Assembly: GCA_023380515.1 (NCBI GenBank)
Contig: JAMCRH010000195.1
Span: 1-5,781, forward strand
Source of the DNA: Gammaproteobacteria bacterium
Lineage (GTDB): Bacteria > Pseudomonadota > Gammaproteobacteria > Enterobacterales > Alteromonadaceae
DNA length: 5,781 nt
Reading direction: 5' to 3'
Part shown: positions 1-4,543 of the stretch, one piece after another
How the letters are laid out: the number at the start of each line of letters is the position of its first letter
How positions within the stretch are numbered: position 1 is the first letter of the stretch
Translations under genes and position numbers: made by a program
Notes under the pieces: generated by a model
The model's input: only the letters and a program-made list of their open reading frames with translations
Database searches by the model: none
What the model was told of the DNA's origin: nothing

Positions 1-170
1 AACTGGGTGGCAAATACCACCCAGAGTGGGATTTACGCGGCATTCACCAAGACATGTGGGTGTTTTTCCGCACCGGCCGTGACCTGGCCAATAGTCGTGT
101 TTGGCCGCAATGGGCAGCCGGTAATGAGTTTGAAGCGAAGCGCTTAGAAACCGAAGACATGCGCCGTTAA
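1..170 (+). CDS. C-terminal fragment of an unidentified protein
   Basis: The frame beginning at base 3 is open and ends at the TAA at 168-170, giving the last 55 residues of a protein whose start lies outside the window. The tail is charged and rich in aromatics. It opens LGGKYHPEWDLRGIHQDMW, runs through WPQWAAGNEFEAKRLE, and ends ETEDMRR. I see no membrane helix or motif I can assign to a family. That it is a real gene end rests on the open frame, the ordinary amino-acid composition and the strong terminator 23 bp after the stop. It converges on the glycosyltransferase gene. Its function is unknown, and whether it shares the inferred phosphate-starvation role of the facing operon cannot be told from this fragment. 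Confidence 0.7.
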   Translation, partial: LGGKYHPEWDLRGIHQDMWVFFRTGRDLANSRVWPQWAAGNEFEAKRLETEDMRR

Positions 171-192
171 TCATTACGCAATTATGTTATTG

Positions 193-228
193 AAAGCTGG
201 AAGCCGCTCGCGTCCTCCAGCTTTTTTT
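193..228 (+). terminator. Rho-independent terminator of the left-edge gene
   Basis: A perfect 9-bp stem pairs AAAGCTGGA (193-201) with TCCAGCTTT (216-224). The loop is 14 nt, and a run of seven T (222-228) overlaps and follows the stem. It lies just after the + strand stop at 170. Read on the minus strand the stem is followed by TTTCAATAA, a much weaker U-tract, so it may terminate the converging glycosyltransferase transcript only partially. Confidence 0.85.
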
Positions 229-236
229 GTGCTTCC

Positions 237-1280
237 TTAAGCGGAAAGAGCGACGCGCTGGGTGTGCTGCCAGAGCCGTTGATGTAGGTTAGCAATCGGT
301 TCATAGGCGCCGTTTGCGAGCCAGCTTGCCAATTCAGGACCCACATCTGGCCATTCCATACGGATAGTGAGATTGCTTTCGAGCCACTGCTCGACGTAGT
401 TAGCATTGAGTGAGTCCATGACTGACGCAAGCTGGCGACTCGCCAAGCAATGCGCATTTGCAAGCTGCTCAAATTGCCCCGACAACGGTTTTACCAAGAG
501 TTTTTTGCCATAGGCAAGCGCTTCACTGCTGGTTTCGAAGCCTGCGTTAGCAATCACGCCTTCTGCGCGAGCGAAGGCGTTGGCAAAGCCTTGCCGCGAT
601 GGCGGAAAGCATTGAATGTGACCATTGTCCTGACGCTGTGCATCAGGGTGGTACACTGCAAACTGATACTCAGGAAAGTTCTGTAAGAGCGCCAATACTT
701 GAGGCAAGGGTTCAAACGGCAAATACACCAAAATTTCTTGGCTCAGGGTCGGCAAAGCACCTGCGGGCTGGTGAATCAATGGCGGTAGCACATGCGCACC
801 AATGTCTTCCCAGTGCATTCCGACCGTCACATCACACGGAGCAAATTGGCGCAGCATGGCGCGCTGAAGCAATGTCGTCGGCAATGCTGGTGTTTGCTTA
901 AAGAATGCGTACTGACGGCCCAAGCCGATACAACGAACACCTTGACGGCGAGCCGCCCAAGCGGTCACCGGCTCAAAATCAGTGACCACTAAGTCATAGC
1001 GACTAAGGTCTAAATCTCGAACGTCTTGCCAAAACTGCGTCCACGGGTTGTGGCTGAGGGTATCCAGCACGGAAACACGACCATCGCGCACCTGAAAGCT
1101 CAAACCTTGACGCCACTGGTAGTCACCGAAGGCTTCCATGTCGAATAATTTTTCTGGGGCACGACCAGATACTAAAAAATCGGTTTGCACCTCAGGATAG
1201 AACGACAGCGCTTGCGCTAACGCATGACAGCGGCTGATATGGCCATTTCCCGTGCCTTGAACACCAATTAATATCTTCAT
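237..1280 (-). CDS. MurG/GT28-like glycosyltransferase (MJ1255-type)
   Basis: This 347-residue protein has the GT-B glycosyltransferase layout. The N-terminal Rossmann half starts MKILIGVQGTGNGHISR, with a glycine-rich GxGNGHxxR loop at residues 9-17 like that of MurG and MGDG synthases, followed by VVTDFEPVTAWAARRQG at 98-114. The C-terminal half carries a donor-binding stretch at 234-275, including GVIANAGFETSSEAL, where MurG relatives bind the nucleotide-sugar. No signal peptide or membrane helix is visible, so it is probably cytoplasmic or peripheral on the inner membrane. The ATG at 1280 has an AAAAGGA ribosome site 7 nt upstream. It lies 29 bp after the PAP2 phosphatase gene on the same strand, so the two are likely cotranscribed from the Pho-box promoter. 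The fold assignment is strong; sugar donor and acceptor are not visible. A diacylglycerol acceptor is my inference from the partner gene. A role in envelope polysaccharide or another lipid is possible. Confidence 0.88.
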   Translation of the reverse strand: MKILIGVQGTGNGHISRCHALAQALSFYPEVQTDFLVSGRAPEKLFDMEAFGDYQWRQGLSFQVRDGRVSVLDTLSHNPWTQFWQDVRDLDLSRYDLVVTDFEPVTAWAARRQGVRCIGLGRQYAFFKQTPALPTTLLQRAMLRQFAPCDVTVGMHWEDIGAHVLPPLIHQPAGALPTLSQEILVYLPFEPLPQVLALLQNFPEYQFAVYHPDAQRQDNGHIQCFPPSRQGFANAFARAEGVIANAGFETSSEALAYGKKLLVKPLSGQFEQLANAHCLASRQLASVMDSLNANYVEQWLESNLTIRMEWPDVGPELASWLANGAYEPIANLHQRLWQHTQRVALSA

Positions 1281-1309
1281 GTGTGCATCCTTTTAGCGAG
1301 ACTCAGTGC

Positions 1310-1888
1310 TTAAATTGCACCGCTCAGTGACAATGCCAACCAAGCGAGAGCAGAACCTAATGCCGCCCCAGCCAGAATGTCGGTCGGGTAATGCACACCT
1401 AAGGCAATACGCGACAAGCCAACTAATGCAGCCCAAATAAACACCGGGATAGCGAGAGCTGGCAACATGGCCGCGGTGACTGTCGCAAATAGAAATGCTG
1501 CCGTGGTGTGGCCAGAAGGAAAACTGAATTTATCGCTCGCTTGAATTAAAGAAGCAAAGTGCGGCAAGCGAGAGTACGGGCGACTGCGGCGCAGGGTGTT
1601 CTTCAGTAGCCAATAGATCGGAAGTTCGAGAGCGAAAGCAAGCAATAAAATTTGCAGAACCGGCAGCGCCAAGGGCGAACCGACGGCAAACAATGCGAGG
1701 CTAAAAATCAGGTAGCCATAGCCATCACCTGAGCGTGATATCCAGCGCGCTAACGCACCATCACCAGGTCGACGCAACTGTTGACTGAGCCAACAAAAGC
1801 AGCGATCTTCGAACTGCTGAACCTGCATCCACTTGGTCAACGGCGGCGATTTTCGATTACTTGCAAGGCTTGACGTTTTCATCATCAT
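1310..1888 (-). CDS. PAP2-family membrane phosphatase
   Basis: All three catalytic motifs of the PAP2/acid phosphatase superfamily are present. They are K96-x6-R103-P104 (KNTLRRSRP), P124-S-G-H127 and S159-R160-x5-H166-x3-D170. H127 and H166 are the expected catalytic histidines, with H166 forming the phosphohistidine and D170 its partner. Hydrophobic helices lie near residues 57-75, 77-95, 130-158 and 171-189, so it is an inner-membrane enzyme whose active site usually faces the periplasm. Family substrates include phosphatidic acid, undecaprenyl pyrophosphate and phosphatidylglycerol phosphate; the sequence does not choose among them. Three consecutive ATG codons begin at 1888, 1885 and 1882. 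The GGAG ribosome site leaves only 2 nt to the first but 5 and 8 nt to the next two, so the true start is probably the second or third. It is the first gene of an operon with the downstream glycosyltransferase. Confidence 0.93.
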   Translation of the reverse strand: MMMKTSSLASNRKSPPLTKWMQVQQFEDRCFCWLSQQLRRPGDGALARWISRSGDGYGYLIFSLALFAVGSPLALPVLQILLLAFALELPIYWLLKNTLRRSRPYSRLPHFASLIQASDKFSFPSGHTTAAFLFATVTAAMLPALAIPVFIWAALVGLSRIALGVHYPTDILAGAALGSALAWLALSLSGAI

Positions 1889-1912
1889 GGCTCCCGTCTT
1901 TCAATTGCAGCT

Positions 1913-1946
1913 AGTGTAGGCGGGGGCGATGACAGATTTGTTACAG
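1913..1946 (-). promoter_or_regulatory. Pho box and promoter of the PAP2-glycosyltransferase operon
   Basis: Read on the minus strand, 1946-1929 is CTGTAACAAATCTGTCAT, which matches the PhoB consensus CTGTCATAWAWCTGTCAY at 16 of 18 positions by hand. It comprises a 5/7 first half-site, an A/T-rich 4-bp spacer and a perfect CTGTCAT. Ten bp further is TACACT (1918-1913), 4/6 to the sigma-70 -10. The Pho box thus replaces a -35, as in E. coli phoA, where the gap is also about 10 bp. Transcription would start near 1906, giving a leader of about 20 nt before the PAP2 start. The match is seen in the sequence; PhoB control is inferred. Confidence 0.65.
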
Positions 1947-2030
1947 CGCGATGATCGTTTGGTTAATTATTCGCCAGCCTCGGGCTTCCTTTCTGCGCTT
2001 GGTTCTTGCTTTCTGAGTGGGGCCTGAGGC

Positions 2031-2069
2031 ATGATGCAAGCCTCTTTGCAACGATACAGAAACGGCTAG
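2031..2069 (+). CDS. Possible 12-codon leader ORF before the GST gene
   Basis: ATG at 2031 opens a short frame encoding MMQASLQRYRNG with a TAG stop at 2067-2069. The TAG overlaps the AGGA (2068-2071) that serves as ribosome site for the GST-like gene, so ribosomes finishing here would sit on that site. A weak GTGGGG lies 8 nt before the ATG. Its first ten bases with the preceding C (CATGATGCAA, 2030-2039) recur exactly at the GST start (2081-2090), 51 bp on and in the same frame. It may be a leader peptide, a degenerate old start or chance. Confidence 0.2.
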   Translation: MMQASLQRYRNG

Positions 2070-2081
2070 GAAAATGACGCC

Positions 2082-2657
2082 ATGATGCAACTATTCGGAA
2101 GTTTTACCTCACCATTTGTCCGTCATATTCGGATAGCCTTGGCGGACACTGGTTTAGCTCATGATTTTGTCGAAACTGATTATGGCCAGAGTGCGGTTGG
2201 TTCACCAGCACAGCGAGTGCCATTTTTACGCACCGAAGTCAGTGGCAGAACACTGCAGCTGAACGATTCCACTTCAATTCTTAAGTTTATCCGCGAGTCG
2301 GCCGGAGAGTCGTTCTGCGCCGACGTCGAGTCACTGGATTTATACTGCTTGATTAATACCGCTCTCGACACCACAGTTAATCTGTTTTTACTTGAGCGCG
2401 AAGGCTTAACGAGCGATGCAAATCCGTATCTACAACGGCAAGCTGCTCGCATTCAAACGTCGTTACAAGCACTGGAAGACTATCCTTGGCCAGCCCAATT
2501 GCCATGGAATGATGCTGGTATTCGCTTGGCCTGCTTTATGGATTGGGCACTTTTCCGTCAGCGTTTAGACTTTAGCAACTATCCAAAGTTACTGAAATTA
2601 CTCAACGATGCGAAAGCTCAGCCATCGTTTGTTGCCACCGCACCGCCTCAGGGTTAA
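2082..2657 (+). CDS. Glutathione S-transferase-like protein
   Basis: This 191-residue protein has the two-domain GST layout. The N-terminal thioredoxin-fold domain (about residues 1-72) starts MMQLFGSFTSPFVRHIRIAL, where Ser or Thr near positions 7-10 would be the thiol-activating residue. R-V-P-F at 45-48 contains the usual cis-proline, and LNDSTSIL at 60-67 corresponds to the (E/D)S motif that binds the glutathione gamma-glutamyl group. The rest (about 80-191) fits the shorter helical C-terminal domain. The protein is slightly shorter than typical bacterial GSTs (about 200-220). Start is ATG 2082 or 2085; AGGA at 2068-2071 lies 10 nt before the first, which favours 2082. It is followed after 6 bp by the EamA exporter gene, probably one transcript. 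GST-like proteins may conjugate or reduce electrophiles or have lost catalysis, and the substrate cannot be inferred. No convincing sigma-70 promoter is seen upstream. Confidence 0.85.
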   Translation: MMQLFGSFTSPFVRHIRIALADTGLAHDFVETDYGQSAVGSPAQRVPFLRTEVSGRTLQLNDSTSILKFIRESAGESFCADVESLDLYCLINTALDTTVNLFLLEREGLTSDANPYLQRQAARIQTSLQALEDYPWPAQLPWNDAGIRLACFMDWALFRQRLDFSNYPKLLKLLNDAKAQPSFVATAPPQG

Positions 2658-2663
2658 TCAGTC

Positions 2664-3563
2664 ATGGCCGCTGAACGTCGCGCATTTCTCTTGGCGTTAG
2701 CGGCCGTTTTGTTATGGTCGACAGTCGCGACTGCATTTAAAATCACGCTAACCTATCTCTCACCACTGCAAATGGTTGCGGCAGCAAGTGCAGTTTCTTT
2801 TATGTTTTTGCTCATCGTGATTTTGGTGCAACAGCGCCAGCACGAAATCATTCCCGAGCTACGCAAACACTTTCGCTATTATCTCATTCTCGGTTTGTTA
2901 AACCCGTTGGTTTACTACCTCGTTTTGTTTCAAGCCTATACCTTGCTGCCAGCCTCTCAAGCACAACCATTAAATTACACCTGGGCGATTGCATTAACGC
3001 TCATGGCGGCATTATTTCTCGGGCAAAAAATCAGAAAGCGGGACTGGATCGCCTGTGTACTTGGTTATTTAGGTGTATTAGTGATCGCCACTCGCGGCGA
3101 TATCCTCGGCCTTAATTTCACCAGTGCTGCGGGCGTTGGCTGGGCGTTACTATCGACTTTCCTGTGGGCGGGCTATTGGATTTTAAATACCCGCCATAGC
3201 TCCGAGCCTGTTTTAACCTTATTGGTTTGCTTTGGAATCTCATTACCATTTTCAATTGGTGCGAGTTGGTACTTTAGCGACTGGAGTGGAATTCCTTGGC
3301 AAGGCTGGGCCGCCGTGACTTACGTCGGTCTATTTGAAATGGGCTTAACTTTCGTGTTGTGGCTAAAAGCGATGAAATTGACGCAAAACACCGCAAAAAT
3401 AAGCAATTTGATCTTTATTTCACCATTTATCTCGTTAGTCTTACTCGCCGTTATCATTGGCGAAACGATTTATCCGGCGACTGTGATTGGCCTCATTTTG
3501 ATTGTTAGTGGATTGGTCATTCAACAATGGCGCCGGCGCACGCGTGTGGCCGGCGAAGGTTGA
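2664..3563 (+). CDS. EamA/DMT-superfamily transporter (RhaT/YdcZ-like exporter)
   Basis: The protein has 299 residues and ten predicted membrane helices, near 8-26, 33-54, 71-92, 100-119, 127-143, 154-174, 182-204, 213-234, 247-266 and 271-288. This is the two-times-five arrangement of EamA repeats in drug/metabolite transporters. Family signatures include LLWSTVATAFK at the first helix, the AQPLNYTWAIALTLMAALFLGQ segment region (about 100-121) ending the first repeat, and the TAKISNLIFISPFISLVL region (243-260) in the second. The basic tail QWRRRTR (288-294) suggests a cytoplasmic C-terminus. Such proteins are usually inner-membrane exporters of amino acids or small metabolites; the cargo cannot be read here. 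It begins 6 bp after the GST-like gene with only a weak AGGG upstream, so translational coupling is likely. Its stop lies 2 bp from the stop of the convergent XRE gene. Confidence 0.9.
   Translation: MAAERRAFLLALAAVLLWSTVATAFKITLTYLSPLQMVAAASAVSFMFLLIVILVQQRQHEIIPELRKHFRYYLILGLLNPLVYYLVLFQAYTLLPASQAQPLNYTWAIALTLMAALFLGQKIRKRDWIACVLGYLGVLVIATRGDILGLNFTSAAGVGWALLSTFLWAGYWILNTRHSSEPVLTLLVCFGISLPFSIGASWYFSDWSGIPWQGWAAVTYVGLFEMGLTFVLWLKAMKLTQNTAKISNLIFISPFISLVLLAVIIGETIYPATVIGLILIVSGLVIQQWRRRTRVAGEG
3531..3555. other. GC-rich hairpin at the convergent gene ends
   Basis: CGCCGGC (3531-3537) pairs with GCCGGCG (3549-3555), and a further CAC/GTG pairing inside leaves a 4-nt loop. It lies in the last codons of the EamA gene, just before two convergent stops. 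Neither strand has a T-run after it, so it is not a standard intrinsic terminator. It might slow polymerase or protect the 3' end. It also codes for the arginine-rich tail, which may be the simpler reason for the GC content. Confidence 0.35.
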
Positions 3564-3565
3564 GG

Positions 3566-3874
3566 TTAGCTACCGTTAAACAGCACAGTGACAACGACAC
3601 CCGCTGCAAAGCCAACCAGTAACGCCAAGCAGGTTGGTAATAACCAAACTGGTTTAGCATGGCCTTGATGGCTAGTCGTTGCTTGCGACAACAAGTCTTC
3701 CCGTGCCACCTCGAGTACCGCACAAATTGCGTTGCAGGTTTCTAAAGATCCTTGCCCTTGGCTTTCGACGCGCTGGATCGTGCGCAAACTCAGTCCAGCA
3801 ACATCGCCCAACTGTTGTTGCGTCCAACCTTTTTGCAGGCGCTTTTCACGGACAATTTCTGCATTTACGTTCAT
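3566..3874 (-). CDS. Small XRE-family regulator with C-terminal membrane anchor
   Basis: This 102-residue protein has an N-terminal Cro/C1-type helix-turn-helix (about residues 6-62). The turn and recognition helix are readable as KGWTQQQLGDVAGLSLRTIQ, followed by RVESQGQGSLETCNAICAVLEV, typical of HTH_3. A short polar linker (63-76) leads to one hydrophobic helix at about 77-98 (WLLPTCLALLVGFAAGVVVTV) with a G88-xxx-G92 packing pattern, and the protein stops four residues later. It therefore looks like a tail-anchored DNA-binding protein with the HTH in the cytoplasm. The ribosome site AAGGTGG overlaps the TAA stop of the upstream gene, which ends 12 bp before this ATG, so the two are cotranscribed and probably coupled. 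Its targets are unknown; the palindrome upstream of the pair (4440-4451) is a candidate for autoregulation. Confidence 0.85.
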   Translation of the reverse strand: MNVNAEIVREKRLQKGWTQQQLGDVAGLSLRTIQRVESQGQGSLETCNAICAVLEVAREDLLSQATTSHQGHAKPVWLLPTCLALLVGFAAGVVVTVLFNGS

Positions 3875-3886
3875 TCCAAGGCCACC

Positions 3887-4348
3887 TTACCCAAAAAAGA
3901 AGTATTTCGTGAGCTTGGCAAACGTGTAGCCGACACCGTAACCAACCACAAGACCTATCAGTAAACTAGTAATCCAGCGCCAGGTCGATTGCTTCGGTTT
4001 TTCTCCTTTTTGCTCTTCCGCGAACAAGATAATTTCATCTTGGTCAATTAGCTGCTCGCCCCGGTAGAGCTCGGCGACATAAATGCCACGAAAGGCATCG
4101 CCCCAACTCCGTACGCCGACTTTCAAAGAAAGTGTTTCACCATCTACCTGAAAAGTATGGGTGCTCATTTTTCGATAAGACCGGTTTGTAGAAACAAGCT
4201 CGTCATTCAGGTAAATCTTCTCAGCGCCGCTGAAGCTCGAGAACCAGACGCGAACCTGATGACCTCGCACGTCGAAATAGAAGTTGCCGCCGCCACTCAT
4301 CGACAGAGAGCTTGCGGGTGAGCTTTTAAGTTGGTTGTCGTTGTTCAT
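3887..4348 (-). CDS. Hypothetical beta-rich protein with C-terminal membrane helix
   Basis: I cannot assign this 153-residue protein with confidence. Residues 1-20 are polar and probably disordered. Residues 21-109 alternate hydrophobic and polar positions as in beta strands (NFYFDVRGHQVRVWF, EKIYLNDELV, THTFQVDGETLSLKVGV, GIYVAELYRGEQLI). A charged linker, EEQKGEKPKQ, leads to one hydrophobic helix at about 124-144 with GxxxG at 132-136 and 136-140, and a short basic-aromatic tail. No signal peptide is seen, so the beta domain is probably cytoplasmic. The SGAEKIYLNDELV to THTFQVDG stretch recalls the FAIM beta domain (SGKR-x-(V/I)-Y-V-D-G-K...TF-x-V), but this is from memory and weak. The ATG at 4348 has AGGA 7 nt upstream. 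It is the first gene of a pair with the membrane-anchored XRE regulator. Confidence 0.8.
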   Translation of the reverse strand: MNNDNQLKSSPASSLSMSGGGNFYFDVRGHQVRVWFSSFSGAEKIYLNDELVSTNRSYRKMSTHTFQVDGETLSLKVGVRSWGDAFRGIYVAELYRGEQLIDQDEIILFAEEQKGEKPKQSTWRWITSLLIGLVVGYGVGYTFAKLTKYFFFG

Positions 4349-4418
4349 GATTTAATCCTGTGTTGGGCTGAATTGCTTAAGGTCATTTCAGCACAGGGAC
4401 GACAAAAAATCGGCGTCA

Positions 4419-4445
4419 ATTATGTGTCAGGCACGCGTTTGTCAT
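4419..4445 (-). promoter_or_regulatory. Weak promoter candidate for the minus-strand hypothetical-XRE pair
   Basis: On the minus strand ATGACA (4445-4440, 5/6 to -35) is followed after 15 bp by CATAAT (4424-4419, 5/6 to -10). The spacer is shorter than the usual 16-18 bp, so the call is tentative. If real, the -35 lies inside the 12-bp palindrome, so a repressor bound there would block it. The leader would be about 60 nt. Confidence 0.3.
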
Positions 4446-4451
4446 ATGACA
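4440..4451. promoter_or_regulatory. Perfect 12-bp palindrome, candidate operator
   Basis: TGTCATATGACA reads the same on both strands. It lies between two divergent transcription units, about 90 bp from each start codon. It is flanked by further GTCA copies at 4415, 4426 and 4452. Its position over a candidate minus-strand -35 and upstream of the AI-2E promoter suits an operator for a dimeric regulator, possibly the XRE protein encoded in the minus-strand pair. No binding protein is established. Confidence 0.4.
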
Positions 4452-4467
4452 GTCAGCCGCCAAAGCT

Positions 4468-4496
4468 TTAATACTAGGTGTTTTTTGCACTATAGT
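4468..4496 (+). promoter_or_regulatory. Sigma-70-like promoter of the AI-2E family gene
   Basis: TTAATA (4468-4473, 4/6 to -35) and TATAGT (4491-4496, 5/6 to -10) are separated by 17 bp. Transcription would start near 4503, giving a leader of about 40 nt that ends in AAGGA (4529-4533), 10 nt before the ATG. Confidence 0.5.
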
Positions 4497-4543
4497 TAAT
4501 GACTAGATAAAAGTAGTTTCAAAAAAACAAGGACACTTGACGT

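Noticed and set aside
1..170. Idea that the left-edge gene is a PlcP-type phospholipase completing the lipid-remodelling set
   Set aside because: The 55 visible residues do not match the C-terminal pattern I recall for that family, and the gene is convergent with its own terminator.
450..992. Overlapping + strand open frames (450-686, 599-901, 792-992)
   Set aside because: They lie antisense within the glycosyltransferase gene, which has clear family motifs. They overlap each other and show no domain.
2006..2035. TTGCTT - 18 bp - CATGAT as promoter for the GST gene
   Set aside because: The -35 matches only 3/6 and the -10 4/6. I see no convincing promoter for this pair and do not want to force one.
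2074..2085. ATG-ACG-CCA-TGA mini-ORF overlapping the GST start
   Set aside because: The ATG is only 2 nt after the AGGA site, too close for initiation, and three codons give no further evidence.
2180..2452. Minus-strand frame of 90 codons
   Set aside because: It is antisense to the GST-like gene, whose two-domain layout is convincing. Its composition (Arg/Ser/Val-rich) is that of a shadow frame.
3679..3964. Three + strand frames across the XRE/hypothetical boundary
   Set aside because: They are antisense to the XRE HTH coding region and rich in Cys, Pro and Arg, with no plausible ribosome site or motif.
4446..4452. Perfect CTGTCAT heptamer on the minus strand as a Pho half-site for the hypothetical-XRE pair
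   Set aside because: Neither neighbouring heptamer at 11-bp spacing on that strand resembles a half-site, so it is better explained by the palindrome.
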